From positions 372,001 to 436,000 of the forward strand of contig NZ_JAUQON010000004.1 in the NCBI RefSeq assembly GCF_030580955.1: a stretch of 64,000 nt of DNA, written 5' to 3'. Positions 44,789 through 53,373 of this stretch are shown here, piece after piece (positions within the stretch are counted from its first letter, which is position 1; each line of letters begins with the position of its first letter). The notes below the pieces were generated by a model. That model worked only from the letters and a program-made list of their open reading frames with translations, had not been told where the DNA came from and did not search any database. The translations under genes were made by a program, and so were the position numbers. This DNA comes from Hymenobacter convexus. Lineage in GTDB: Bacteria > Bacteroidota > Bacteroidia > Cytophagales > Hymenobacteraceae.

Positions 44789-44808
44789 AGGGTTGCTGGA
44801 GGGCTAAC

Positions 44809-45213
44809 TTAGCCTAGTCCATTGCCCGCATTGGCGGGCGCCGTAGTGGGCTGGCTGTTGCTCTGCTGCAGCTGGCTGAGTTGCGAAGGCGTGAGAATAC
44901 GGCTGCACTCCTGCTCGAATTGAGCTTCCAATTCGGCGGTTTTGGCGGCGCGGACAGCCTCGTTGCCTTTATACTCCCGGTTGATGCTGCCCAGGCCGGC
45001 AAGCTTGGTGCGGTTCAGCGGCAACAGCTTGAGGTATTGGCCTTCGTTGAGGTGCAGGCGGTTCATCATTTCGCGGGTTGCAGCCGCAGCCTCCTGGTTG
45101 ATGGCCTTGCCAAAGTTGGGGTGCTCACTGAGCCGGTCCGACATTTGAGCACTGGCCGAATGGGCGGCAGAAAAGAGGAAAAGGGCGAGTAGAAAGGCGA
45201 ACAATTTAGACAT
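44809..45213 (-). CDS. Small secreted Spy/LTxxQ-like protein
   Basis: A 134-residue protein with a clear signal peptide (KLFAFLLALFLFSAAHSASA). The mature part is helical: TREMMNRLHLNEGQYLKLLPLNRTKLAG, then FEQECSRILTPSQLSQLQQ. The L-T-P-S-Q near the end matches the LTxxQ repeat of periplasmic Spy/CpxP-type chaperones. A relative with the same pattern is encoded at 58607-58981. Chaperone or metal-responsive roles are inferred only. The C-terminus is Gln/Ser/Pro-rich. It has an ATG after a poor upstream frame. Confidence 0.75.
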   Translation of the reverse strand: MSKLFAFLLALFLFSAAHSASAQMSDRLSEHPNFGKAINQEAAAATREMMNRLHLNEGQYLKLLPLNRTKLAGLGSINREYKGNEAVRAAKTAELEAQFEQECSRILTPSQLSQLQQSNSQPTTAPANAGNGLG

Positions 45214-45336
45214 AACAATTATCTTTTTGACCTGAAAATTTCGAGGCTTCGTTGATAACGCCCGCAATATAAAGTTTAGTTTCTGTTTTATCCTTTTTTT
45301 CTTATAACCCATTTTTCTCAACCTTGGTATAATACC

Positions 45337-45367
45337 AAAAAAGCGGCTCTATATAGAGCCGCTTTTT
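45337..45367. terminator. Rho-independent terminator between convergent-type units
   Basis: AAAAAAGCGGCTCTATATAG continues into AGCCGCTTTTT, a perfect hairpin with T-run. It lies 28 bases downstream of the DUF4199 gene stop on the minus strand, so it ends that transcript. Confidence 0.88.
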
Positions 45368-45394
45368 ATAGACATTTTGGAAGCCAGTATGCCA

Positions 45395-45865
45395 TTAATC
45401 AAGGCTGGCAACCGGCATGTGGTCGGGGCTTTTGAAGTACTGCATCGCCACCAGCGAGGTGATGACGCCGGTCATCGTGCCGAGCAGGATGATGCCCAGG
45501 CCGCTGATGAGCACCCCCAGGTCGGCCCCAAACAGGTCGCGGGCCTCAATGGCCGCGATGGCCGCTTTGCTGACACCACCCAATACCCAGAAAAAAGCCC
45601 CCAGCAGCACCGATGCCACAATGGCAGTAATGATGCCCGTACTGAAACCCTGGAAGTAAGAAAGCCGGTTGCGGCGGTAGCGTTTCAAGCGCATGATGGC
45701 CATCACAATTCCACCGATTAAAATAACGATATCGAGCGTGCCGGCTTCTATCTTGTCAAGAAAGCCGGCGAGCGCGGCAATGCCCGTGTACGCAATCAGG
45801 ACCAGGCCCGTGAAGACGCCCATGCGAAGGCCGTTGTTTTCGGAGGTTAATTCGTTGTCAGCCAT
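45395..45865 (-). CDS. DUF4199 family membrane protein
   Basis: A 156-residue protein with four hydrophobic helices: GVFTGLVLIAYTGIAALAGF, TLDIVILIGGIVMAIM, GIITAIVASVLLGAFFWVL and GVLISGLGIILLGTMTGVI. A short RLKRYRRNRLSYFQGF loop after the second helix is basic. This is the DUF4199 pattern, confined largely to Bacteroidota, with no known function. The start is ATG 45865. Confidence 0.85.
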   Translation of the reverse strand: MADNELTSENNGLRMGVFTGLVLIAYTGIAALAGFLDKIEAGTLDIVILIGGIVMAIMRLKRYRRNRLSYFQGFSTGIITAIVASVLLGAFFWVLGGVSKAAIAAIEARDLFGADLGVLISGLGIILLGTMTGVITSLVAMQYFKSPDHMPVASLD

Positions 45866-46085
45866 GGCGGGAATTCGGTTAGGGTGAAGGGATTTGGCCG
45901 GTGCTGTCGGCTTATTGGTATTTTATACTAGCCCAGCGGCCGAGAGGTTTTGGCCGGGGCCGAAATACCTGACGCCCATCCACATTTAGCTGGTTGGCGG
46001 GCACTAATTGCCGCGGGGAAGAGTTATTTTCGCTAAGCCCGCCAAGTAGTTGGGCAATACGGATTCCGGCCTGGTTCCTGTTGCG

Positions 46086-46093
46086 TAATTTTG
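46086..46093 (+). promoter_or_regulatory. Promoter -7 element of the ABC-F gene
   Basis: TAATTTTG matches TAnnTTTG and lies 53 bases upstream of the ATG. The gap 45866-46146 shows no other structure. Confidence 0.45.
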
Positions 46094-46146
46094 CGGGCAG
46101 ATGCGCCCGGCGGCGCGCCTTTTGTAAGCTTCTATTTTCTGACTGA

Positions 46147-47778
46147 ATGATTTCCACCTCCAATGTGAGCCTGCGCTACGGCAAGCGCGTGCTGTTTGAA
46201 GACGTTACTGTTAAATTCCTGCCCGGCAACGTGTACGGCCTGATTGGGGCCAACGGGGCCGGCAAGTCCACGTTCCTGAAAATTCTGTCGGGCGAAATCG
46301 AGCCCAACACCGGCTCGGTGGAAATGCCCGCTGGCCAGCGCCTGGCCGTGCTGAAGCAGAACCAGTTTGCCTACGACGACCAGCCCGTGCTGCAAACCGT
46401 GATTCAGGGCCACCAGCAGCTGGCCAACGTGATGAAGGAGAAGGACGCCCTCTACGCCAAGTACGACGCGGGCACCGCCACCGACGCCGACGGCGAGCGC
46501 CTGGGCGTGCTCGAAGGCGAGTTTGCCGACATGAACGGCTGGGACGCCGACTACCAGGCTGCCGAGCTGCTCTCCGGCTTGGGCATCACCGAAGACAAGC
46601 ACTACGCGCTGATGGCCGACCTCGGCGCCAGCGAAAAGGTGCGCGTGCTGCTGGCCCAGGCCCTGTTTGGCAACCCCGACGTGCTGCTGCTCGACGAACC
46701 GACCAACAATCTGGACGCCGAGAGCGTGCTGTGGCTCGAAAACTTCCTCGATAGCTTTGAGAATACGGTGATTGTGGTGAGCCACGACCGCCACTTCCTC
46801 GACGCCGTGTGCAACTACATGGCCGACCTGGATTTCTCGAAAATCACGATGTACCCCGGCAACTACTCGTTCTGGTACGAGAGCAGCCAGCTGGCCCTGC
46901 GCCAGCGCCAGGACGTGAACAAGAAAACCGAAGACAAGCGCAAGGAACTCGAAGAGTTTGTGCGCCGCTTCTCGGCCAACGCCTCGAAATCGAAGCAGGC
47001 CACCAGCCGCCAGAAGCTGCTGCAAAAGCTCACGCTGGAGGAAATCAAGCCCTCCTCGCGCCGCTACCCCTACATCGCCTTCAAACCCGAGCGCGAAGCC
47101 GGCAACCAGTTGCTGAGCGTGGAAGGCGTGAGCAAGACGGTGGACGGCCAGTCGGTGCTGAAAAACGTGACGTTCTCGCTCGACAAGGGCGACAAGGTGG
47201 CCATTGTGGGCCGCGACGACCGCGCCGCTTCCCTCCTGTTCGACATCCTGTTTGGCGAAGCCCAGGCCGATAAAGGCGAGTTCAAGTGGGGCACCACCAT
47301 CACGCCCAGCTACTTCCCGAAGGAAAACAGCGCCTTTTTCCAGGCCGACAACATGAACCTAGTGGACTGGCTGCGGCAGTACTCCGTGGACAAGGACGAA
47401 AGCTTCGTGCGCGGCTGGCTGGGCCGGATGTTGTTTTCGGGCGAGGAAAGCCAGAAGAAGCCCAACGTGCTGAGCGGCGGTGAGAAAGTGCGCTGCATGC
47501 TCTCGAAAATGATGCTGGAAAGCGGCAACGTGCTGGTGCTCGACGACCCGACGAACCACCTGGACCTGGAAAGCATTCAGGCCCTGAACAACGGTCTGAA
47601 GGACTTCACGGGCTCGCTCATATTTGCCTCGCACGACTTGCAGTTCATTGATACCGTAGCCAACCGCATCATCGAGCTCACGCCCGACGGCATCATTGAC
47701 CGGCGCATGAACTACGAAGAGTACCTGGCCGACGAGACGCTGAAAGCGCAGCGCCAGAAAATGTACCAACTGGCGTAA
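46147..47778 (+). CDS. ABC-F family ATPase with asymmetric ATP sites
   Basis: A 543-residue soluble protein with two ABC domains and no membrane part, as in ABC-F translation factors. The first domain has a consensus Walker A (GANGAGKST, about 36) and Walker B (LLLDEPTNNLD) but its signature is LGASEKVR. The second has a poor Walker A (VGRDDRAASLL) and LVLDDPTNHLD in which the catalytic Glu is Asp, but a consensus signature LSGGEKVR. So one composite site is intact and the other degenerate. Members bind the ribosomal E site. The lysine-rich linker region about 260-300 is the P-site tRNA interaction motif. Confidence 0.9.
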   Translation: MISTSNVSLRYGKRVLFEDVTVKFLPGNVYGLIGANGAGKSTFLKILSGEIEPNTGSVEMPAGQRLAVLKQNQFAYDDQPVLQTVIQGHQQLANVMKEKDALYAKYDAGTATDADGERLGVLEGEFADMNGWDADYQAAELLSGLGITEDKHYALMADLGASEKVRVLLAQALFGNPDVLLLDEPTNNLDAESVLWLENFLDSFENTVIVVSHDRHFLDAVCNYMADLDFSKITMYPGNYSFWYESSQLALRQRQDVNKKTEDKRKELEEFVRRFSANASKSKQATSRQKLLQKLTLEEIKPSSRRYPYIAFKPEREAGNQLLSVEGVSKTVDGQSVLKNVTFSLDKGDKVAIVGRDDRAASLLFDILFGEAQADKGEFKWGTTITPSYFPKENSAFFQADNMNLVDWLRQYSVDKDESFVRGWLGRMLFSGEESQKKPNVLSGGEKVRCMLSKMMLESGNVLVLDDPTNHLDLESIQALNNGLKDFTGSLIFASHDLQFIDTVANRIIELTPDGIIDRRMNYEEYLADETLKAQRQKMYQLA

Positions 47779-47879
47779 GTATTCGACGAATGGCAGAACG
47801 ATGAACGGGTTAAAATTCGTTACTTCATCGACCGTTAATGCGCTCATCGTCAACTTTCATTTTTCATTCTGCTTCTCAC

Positions 47880-48677
47880 ATGAAACGACATTTGCTTCCG
47901 TTACTGCTGCTGGTGGGTGTGGCTTATCTGCCGGCCCAGCAGGCGCAGGCGCAAGACAAGCCCGTGCTGAACTCGGCGCCTCCCGGCCCGCCGCCCACGC
48001 CGCCGCGCCCGGTGGAGCCAACCCCGGCACCGGCCACCCAGCCGGCTACGCAGCCCGCCCCGGAGCCCCAGCCCGAGGTTCGGCCGACCCCGGATGCGCC
48101 TTCGGGCCTGGATTTTCCGAATCGCAAGGCCACGAAGGCCGGCGGGGCCGAAAGCCGGCCGGCCACCAAGAAGTTTATTTACACCAACGTGGGCCTGGGC
48201 TTTGCTTCGAATGGCGGGCTGAACCAGTTCAACGTGAGCGCGGCCCCGGCGCTGGGCTACCGGGTTACGGATAAGTTTGCCATCGGCCCCGGCATTTCCT
48301 ACGCCTACAGCAGCTACAGCCTGAGCAACAGCGCCACCAATGCCGGCTACGTGCTGAACCGGCAGGGCGACAAAAGCATCAGCTCCAGCAGCGTCGGCTT
48401 CAAGGGCTTTGCGCAGTACATCGTGTACAAGGAATTCTTTTTGCACGCCGAGTACGAAGTCACCAATGCGGAGCTGATTGACTACGACGGCAACAACGGA
48501 TACTTCAAATACAAGCGCACCGTGACCACGCCGCTGGCCGGCATCGGCTACCGCTCTTATCTGGGCGAGCACGCCGCGGTCGATATTGTGGGGCTGTACA
48601 ACTTCGACAGTTCATTTGGTTCGCTGTATCCGGGGTTTGTGCTGCGGTTTAGCTTCCTGTTCGACATCGGCAAATAG
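47880..48677 (+). CDS. Outer-membrane beta-barrel protein with Pro-rich linker
   Basis: A 265-residue protein with signal peptide (LLPLLLLVGVAYLPAQQAQA). Residues 28-85 are Pro-rich (PPGPPPTPPRPVEP). From about residue 98 a barrel-like region with alternating aromatic strands begins: FIYTNVGLGFASNGGLNQF, YRVTDKFAIGPGISYAYSSY, GFKGFAQYIVYKEFFLHAEYE, ending with LRFSFLFDIGK. It looks like a small porin-like or OmpX-class barrel; the ending motif with aromatic residues fits barrel insertion. Function is unknown. ATG 47880 opens the signal. Confidence 0.8.
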   Translation: MKRHLLPLLLLVGVAYLPAQQAQAQDKPVLNSAPPGPPPTPPRPVEPTPAPATQPATQPAPEPQPEVRPTPDAPSGLDFPNRKATKAGGAESRPATKKFIYTNVGLGFASNGGLNQFNVSAAPALGYRVTDKFAIGPGISYAYSSYSLSNSATNAGYVLNRQGDKSISSSSVGFKGFAQYIVYKEFFLHAEYEVTNAELIDYDGNNGYFKYKRTVTTPLAGIGYRSYLGEHAAVDIVGLYNFDSSFGSLYPGFVLRFSFLFDIGK

Positions 48678-48689
48678 CCCCGCCAACAA

Positions 48690-48735
48690 AACACAAAAAA
48701 GCCGTGCTGATTGCTCAGCACGGCTTTTTTGTGTT
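48690..48735. terminator. Rho-independent terminator with 21-bp arms
   Basis: The left arm 48690-48710 (with AAAAAAGCCGTGCTGA) pairs exactly with 48715-48735 around a 4-base loop. It ends the barrel-protein gene and possibly the convergent small membrane gene. Confidence 0.92.
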
Positions 48736-48761
48736 TTTAAGTTAACCCAGCGGGTTGCGCT

Positions 48762-48920
48762 TTAGACAGCGCTTCGGCCGCTGATGACGCGCAGCAGAAT
48801 GGCGATAATTGCAATCACCAGCAGCGTGTGAATAATGCCACCCGTGTAAAAGCCCCCGAAGAAGCTAACGGCCCAGATGATTACAAGAATGACGGCGATG
48901 ATATACAGGAGGTTGCCCAT
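48762..48920 (-). CDS. Small membrane protein (lmo0937 family)
   Basis: A 52-residue protein, mostly two hydrophobic helices: MGNLLYIIAVILVIIWAVS, then HTLLVIAIIAILLRVISG. The FFGGFYTGGIIH turn between them is typical of the lmo0937 (DUF5670) family of tiny membrane proteins, whose role is unknown. A much longer frame exists upstream but its sequence (Arg/Ser/Pro-rich) is not protein-like. Confidence 0.8.
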   Translation of the reverse strand: MGNLLYIIAVILVIIWAVSFFGGFYTGGIIHTLLVIAIIAILLRVISGRSAV

Positions 48921-49049
48921 GGCTAGTGTGAGTGAAGGAGGTGAAAGAAACAAACTATGCGGCTTTGTACGCGGGTGTTTGTAAAAGGATATATTAATTG
49001 AAAAAAAAGTTGAAAACCGCAAACAAAACGGCGGTTGCGCACCCCGCCG

Positions 49050-49057
49050 TAGCTTTG
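49050..49057 (+). promoter_or_regulatory. Promoter -7 element of the hydroxybutyryl-CoA dehydrogenase gene
   Basis: TAGCTTTG matches TAnnTTTG and lies 72 bases before the ATG. No -33 element at normal spacing was found. Confidence 0.45.
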
Positions 49058-49129
49058 CAACGCCTGGCAGCTGGCCGGCATTCGTATTCCCACCCACTCT
49101 TTTTCCCACCCACTCTTTCGTTATTCATT

Positions 49130-50017
49130 ATGAACGTCGCCGTTATTGGCTCTGGCACCATGGGCAATGGCATTGCCCACGTATTTGCGCAACACGGCTT
49201 TGCTGTGGCCCTCATCGATATCAGCCAGCCCGCGCTGGACCGTGCCCTGGGCACCATCACCAAAAACCTCGACCGCCAGGTGGCCAAAGCCACGCTGAGC
49301 GAAGACGACAAAACCGCTACGTTGGGCCGCTTGCGCACCTTCACCTCGCTGGCCGAGGGCGTGGCGGGCGCGGAGCTGGTGGTAGAAGCCGCCACCGAGA
49401 ACGTAGACCTCAAGCTGCAAATCTTTCGCGACCTCGACCAGCACGCGCCGGCCGGGGCCATTCTGGCGTCGAACACCTCGTCGATTTCCATTACCAAGAT
49501 TGCGGCCGTGACCAAGCGCCCGCAGCAGGTGATTGGCATGCACTTCATGAACCCCGTGCCGGTGATGAAGCTGGTGGAGGTGATTCGCGGCTACGCCACG
49601 TCCGACGCCGTGACGGCGCGCGTGATGGACCTCTCGCGCCAGCTGGGCAAAACCCCAACGGAGGTGAACGACTACCCCGGCTTCGTGGCCAACCGCATTC
49701 TGATGCCGATGATTAACGAGGCCATCATCACGCTGTTTGAGGGCGTGGCGGGCGTCGAGGAGATTGACACGGTGATGAAGCTGGGCATGGCCCACCCGAT
49801 GGGGCCGCTGCAGCTGGCCGATTTCATTGGGCTGGATGTGTGCCTGGCCATTCTGCGGGTGTTGCACGAGGGCTTGGGCAACCCCAAATACGCTCCCTGC
49901 CCGCTGCTGGTGAACATGGTGATGGCCGGCCGCCTGGGCGTGAAGTCGGGCGAAGGCTTCTACCAGCACACGGCCGGCTCGAAGGAGCTGGTGGTGGCCG
50001 AGCGGTTCCGGAAGTAG
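49130..50017 (+). CDS. 3-hydroxybutyryl-CoA dehydrogenase
   Basis: A 295-residue protein of the 3-hydroxyacyl-CoA dehydrogenase family. VAVIGSGTMGNGIAHVFAQ (residues 3-21) is the NAD-binding Rossmann loop. EAATENVDLK, LASNTSSISIT, IGMHFMNPVPVMKLVEVI (catalytic His) and NDYPGFVANRILMPMINEA follow in the usual order. It converts acetoacetyl-CoA to 3-hydroxybutyryl-CoA or oxidises it, feeding fatty-acid and butanoate metabolism. Size fits the single-function Hbd/FadB2 type. No partner gene is adjacent. Confidence 0.93.
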   Translation: MNVAVIGSGTMGNGIAHVFAQHGFAVALIDISQPALDRALGTITKNLDRQVAKATLSEDDKTATLGRLRTFTSLAEGVAGAELVVEAATENVDLKLQIFRDLDQHAPAGAILASNTSSISITKIAAVTKRPQQVIGMHFMNPVPVMKLVEVIRGYATSDAVTARVMDLSRQLGKTPTEVNDYPGFVANRILMPMINEAIITLFEGVAGVEEIDTVMKLGMAHPMGPLQLADFIGLDVCLAILRVLHEGLGNPKYAPCPLLVNMVMAGRLGVKSGEGFYQHTAGSKELVVAERFRK

Positions 50018-50034
50018 CCGTTACCAGAATCCTC

Positions 50035-50133
50035 AGAACGTCATGCTGAGCGCCGCCGAAGCATCTCTACCGTGAAAGTAATTTATTTACTATTGCGATA
50101 GAGATGCTTCGGCGGCGCTCAGCATGACGTTCT
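50035..50133. repeat. Palindromic intergenic repeat copy
   Basis: AGAACGTCATGCTGAGCGCC pairs with GGCGCTCAGCATGACGTTCT; inner GAAGCATCTCTACCG pairs with CGATAGAGATGCTTC. It begins 17 bases after the dehydrogenase stop codon. Confidence 0.92.
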
Positions 50134-50147
50134 TTTTGTGCATGTTT

Positions 50148-50210
50148 TTACACAGTTAACCTGTGTAAGGAAATAACCCCGGCCACGTCTACCGCGTTGT
50201 TACCAACAAC
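50148..50210 (+). promoter_or_regulatory. Two small dyads upstream of msrA
   Basis: TTACACAG-TTAAC-CTGTGTAA (50148-50168) and GTTGTT-ACC-AACAAC (50196-50210) are inverted repeats with 8- and 6-base arms. They lie within the 97-bp leader between the repeat and msrA and could be regulator sites or an mRNA hairpin. No regulator is assigned. Confidence 0.4.
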
Positions 50211-50230
50211 AACGAATCAATTTCCTACCC

Positions 50231-50767
50231 ATGCAAAAAGCAACATTTGGCGCCGGCTGCTTCTGGTGCGTCGAGGCCGTATTTCAGAACCTGAAGGGCG
50301 TGGAGAAAGTGGTGTCCGGTTACGCCGGCGGCCGCATTGCCAACCCAACTTATAAGGAAGTATGCAGCGGCCTTACGGGCCACAACGAGGTGATTGACAT
50401 CACCTTCGACCCGGCCGTTATCAGCTATAAAGAACTGCTCGAAATCTTCTGGAAAACCCACGACCCGACCACGCTCAACCGCCAGGGTAACGACGTGGGC
50501 ACCCAGTACCGCTCGGGTATCTACTACCACAACGAGGAACAAAAGCAGCTCGCCGAGGAGTATAAAAAGAAGCTCAACGACAACCACGCTTTCCCCAATC
50601 CGGTGGTGACGGAGATTCTGCCCGCCCCCACCTTCTACCCCGCCGAGGACTACCACCAGAACTACTTCAACCTGCACGGGCACGAGCCCTACTGCCAGTT
50701 TGTGGCTCGCCCCAAGGTGGATAAGGTGAAGGCGTTGTTCGGCGAGAAGCTGAAGGCGGGGGTGTAA
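50231..50767 (+). CDS. msrA: Peptide-methionine (S)-S-oxide reductase
   Basis: A 178-residue protein. ATFGAGCFWCVEAVFQNLKGV holds the catalytic GCFWC (residues 8-12). GYAGGRIANPTYKEVCSG, LEIFWKTHDPTTLNRQGNDVGTQYRSGIYY and FYPAEDYHQNYF are the MsrA blocks. The enzyme reduces methionine sulfoxide in proteins using thioredoxin. It lacks a signal peptide, so it is cytoplasmic. No MsrB gene is adjacent. Confidence 0.95.
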   Translation: MQKATFGAGCFWCVEAVFQNLKGVEKVVSGYAGGRIANPTYKEVCSGLTGHNEVIDITFDPAVISYKELLEIFWKTHDPTTLNRQGNDVGTQYRSGIYYHNEEQKQLAEEYKKKLNDNHAFPNPVVTEILPAPTFYPAEDYHQNYFNLHGHEPYCQFVARPKVDKVKALFGEKLKAGV

Positions 50768-50787
50768 TTCGCTTGCTTCGTTTCAAT

Positions 50788-50819
50788 AAAAAAAGCCCGC
50801 TGATTAGCGGGCTTTTTTT
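50788..50819 (+). terminator. Rho-independent terminator of msrA
   Basis: AAAAAAAGCCCGCTGATTAG then CGGGCTTTTTTT, a short stable hairpin with T-run, about 20 bases after the stop codon. Confidence 0.88.
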
Positions 50820-50901
50820 ATTTTCAGGAAACATGCTTTACCAACTTGTGGATGGCGGTCAGCTTTGCTTCGGTCCACCCATTTCGGAAATGCACATAGA
50901 A

Positions 50902-51267
50902 CTACTCATCGCCATTATAAAATAATGCCCAGACTCTGGCCGGATTGTTACGGCTCAGGCTACGGGTAGTAAGCCCACCGGCCACCCGGCTATATTCCAG
51001 CACAACTGGTGCGATATCACGGAATAGTCGTTGGTATTTTACTACGCCCGCAGCTTGGTCAACCTGAATGAATAGCAGCGGTCCATCAACTACTAAGGAG
51101 AATAAAAAAGCGAAATTGATGTAACCGGCAGCTTTCGCAAAGTCTGCATAAGCGAAACGGTGATGCGGTTCAGAATAGAGTACCAGCCCTGCGGTCACGC
51201 CTGTTGCAGCCAGATTTAAAAGAAACCAGCTCCGCAACAGCTTCCAGTAGTCAATCCTGAATATCAT
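50902..51267 (-). CDS. Hypothetical two-helix membrane protein
   Basis: A 121-residue protein. SWFLLNLAATGVTAGLVLY (about 13-31) and INFAFLFSLVVDGPLLFIQ (about 50-68) are transmembrane helices. The remainder, LFRDIAPVVLEYSRVAGGLTTRSLSRN, is soluble. I recognise no family. Base use is more AT-rich than that of neighbours such as dapD, so transfer is possible. It ends 11 bp before dapD on the same strand and may be cotranscribed. Confidence 0.55.
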   Translation of the reverse strand: MIFRIDYWKLLRSWFLLNLAATGVTAGLVLYSEPHHRFAYADFAKAAGYINFAFLFSLVVDGPLLFIQVDQAAGVVKYQRLFRDIAPVVLEYSRVAGGLTTRSLSRNNPARVWALFYNGDE

Positions 51268-51278
51268 CTTGAATTCAC

Positions 51279-52103
51279 TTACACGCTCACCCCAAAGTCA
51301 CGCAACGCATCGTTCAACGACGTTTTCAAGTCCGTGCTAGGCTTGCGCTGGCCGATGATGAGGGCGCATGGAACCTGGTACTCGCCGGCCGGAAACTGCT
51401 TGGCGATGGAGCCGGGAATGACCACCGAGCGTGGCGGCACGTAGCCGCGGTATTCCTTGGGCTCGGGGCCAGTTACGTCGATAATTTTGGTGCTGCCGGT
51501 GATAGTGACGCCCGCACCAATCACGGCCTCTTTGCCGATGCGGCAGCCCTCCACGAGGATGCTGCGCGAGCCGATGAAGGCGCCATCCTCGATGATGACA
51601 GGGGCCGCCTGCACGGGCTCCAGCACGCCGCCGAGGCCCACGCCGCCGCTCAGGTGCACGCCTTTGCCTACTTGCGCGCAGCTGCCCACGGTGGCCCAGG
51701 TGTCCACCATCGTGCCCTCGCCCACGTAGGCGCCAATGTTGGTGTAGCTGGGCATGAGGATGACGCCGGGGGCCAGAAACGCGCCGTAGCGGGCCACGGC
51801 GGGCGGTACCACGCGCACCTGCTGGCCGGCGTAGTCGGTTTTGAGCAGCATCTTGTCGTGGTACTCGAAGGGGCCCACTTCCTGGGTGCTCATCTGGCGG
51901 ATGGGGAAGTAGAGAATCACGGCCTTCTTCACCCACTCGTTGATGGTCCACTCGCCGCCGTCTTCGGTGGGCGGGGTGGCCACGCGCAGGCGGCCTTTGT
52001 CGAGTTCCTCAATGACGTGCTCGATGGCGACTTTGGTTTCGGGGGTTTGGAGCAGGGCGCGGTCGGCCCAGGCGGCTTCAATTTGGGTTTGGAGGTCAGC
52101 CAT
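51279..52103 (-). CDS. dapD: 2,3,4,5-tetrahydropyridine-2,6-dicarboxylate N-succinyltransferase
   Basis: A 274-residue protein. The N-terminal helical part (TQIEAAWADRALLQTPETKVAI) is followed by a left-handed beta-helix of hexapeptide repeats: VILMPSYTNIGAYVGEGTMVDTWATVGSCAQVG and SGGVGLGGVLEPVQAAPVIIEDGAFIGSRSILVEG (quoted parts: AYVGEG, IGSRSILVEG). This is DapD, which succinylates tetrahydrodipicolinate in the lysine and diaminopimelate pathway. It is divergent from a glycosyltransferase gene with only a 22-bp gap, which must contain or share promoter functions. Confidence 0.95.
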   Translation of the reverse strand: MADLQTQIEAAWADRALLQTPETKVAIEHVIEELDKGRLRVATPPTEDGGEWTINEWVKKAVILYFPIRQMSTQEVGPFEYHDKMLLKTDYAGQQVRVVPPAVARYGAFLAPGVILMPSYTNIGAYVGEGTMVDTWATVGSCAQVGKGVHLSGGVGLGGVLEPVQAAPVIIEDGAFIGSRSILVEGCRIGKEAVIGAGVTITGSTKIIDVTGPEPKEYRGYVPPRSVVIPGSIAKQFPAGEYQVPCALIIGQRKPSTDLKTSLNDALRDFGVSV

Positions 52104-52125
52104 TGGTCAGGGCGAGGAATTAGAG

Positions 52126-53373
52126 ATGAAAAGCCGCTGGTATGAACCGCAGCATCTTTGGAAGCCGCAAAACTACCATCTTTGGGGCGTGTTTGGCTAC
52201 GGTTCTTCTCAGGTAAGGGTATTGCTGGCTTCGGTACTGAAGCCCGTAGACGATACCCGTATGCGGGGCAAGTTTGCCGAAACCCTGCGGGAGCGGCCCA
52301 ACGTGCAGGTTCATATCGCCGGCCGGGCGGTTGCCGATGCGCGGCTGCAAGGCTCGTTCGCAGCGCAGGAACAAGTCAGGCAGCATCCCATTTTTGAGGG
52401 CTCGCGCCTGAGCCTGGGCCGGCTGATGGCGCAGGTACGTTACTGGCAGCTGCTAGAGCGGCTGCAGCCTGCTTTGGTTGTCGTGCACGCGCCGGAGCTG
52501 CTGCCGCTCACGCTGCTCTGGCGGTGGCTGGGTCGGGGCCGCCGATTCATTTACGACATCCGCGAAAACTATGCCCTCAACGTGCGCACGCAACGCGTAT
52601 ACGGGGGCCTGGTGCGCCGCGTGTTGGCGGCCGGCTTGCGCTGGGTTGAAACACGGGCCGCCCAAAATGGCTCGGCCATTATATTGGCCGAAGCCAGCTA
52701 TGCTGCCGAACTACCGTATTTGCGCCTGCTGCCGGCCAACCGCGTTGTGGTGCTGGAAAACAAGTATCAGCCGGCGCCTGACGAACCCCTGGCCGCGCGC
52801 GCGCATCAACTGCCGCCCCCCGACCAGCCTTTGCGCCTGCTCTACTCAGGCACCATTTCGGAATTGAATGGCGTGTGGGACGCCATTGCCTTTGCCCGGC
52901 AGTTGCGCTCGGCCTGGCCCGGCGGGGTGCAGCTCACCATCATCGGCTTTTGCCAGCAGCCCGGCTTGCTGCGGCAGCTGCAAGAAGTCGTGGCTCAAAA
53001 TTCGGCCTGGCTGAAATTGATAGGCGGAGCCGAAATGGTGCCGCACGCCGACATTGTGGCCGAAATAGGCCGCAGCGACCTCGGCCTGCTGCCCTACCGG
53101 CCCCACACCAGCACAGAGCGGTGCCGGCCCACCAAACTGTTCGAATACCTCGCCCACGGCCTGCCCATCCTCGCCTCGCCCAACCCGCTCTGGCAGGCGC
53201 TCATCCACCAATACGGCGCCGGCCTATCGGTCGATTTCGTGGCCCCGCTGGATGGGCCGTCCTTTGCAGCCCGGCTGCGCGGCACCATTTTTTATCCGAA
53301 CGGGATTCCGGCCGACGCTAGCTGGGCATCCGAAGGCAAAAAATTGTGGCTTTTGCTGGATTCTCTCGTTTAA
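52126..53373 (+). CDS. Glycosyltransferase (GT4-like)
   Basis: A 415-residue protein with a GT-B look. The N-terminal half has VLLASVLKPVDDTRMRGKFAETL and QPALVVVHAPELLPLTLLWRW. The C-terminal half shows RLLYSGTISELNGVWDAIAFA, then LGLLPYRPHTSTERCRPTKLFEYLAHGLPILAS, the E-x7-E-like region of GT4 enzymes (SDLGLLPY then KLFEYLAHGLPIL). It likely transfers a sugar to an envelope glycan, with donor and acceptor unknown. The chosen ATG avoids overlap with dapD. It ends 112 bp before fabH. Confidence 0.8.
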   Translation: MKSRWYEPQHLWKPQNYHLWGVFGYGSSQVRVLLASVLKPVDDTRMRGKFAETLRERPNVQVHIAGRAVADARLQGSFAAQEQVRQHPIFEGSRLSLGRLMAQVRYWQLLERLQPALVVVHAPELLPLTLLWRWLGRGRRFIYDIRENYALNVRTQRVYGGLVRRVLAAGLRWVETRAAQNGSAIILAEASYAAELPYLRLLPANRVVVLENKYQPAPDEPLAARAHQLPPPDQPLRLLYSGTISELNGVWDAIAFARQLRSAWPGGVQLTIIGFCQQPGLLRQLQEVVAQNSAWLKLIGGAEMVPHADIVAEIGRSDLGLLPYRPHTSTERCRPTKLFEYLAHGLPILASPNPLWQALIHQYGAGLSVDFVAPLDGPSFAARLRGTIFYPNGIPADASWASEGKKLWLLLDSLV

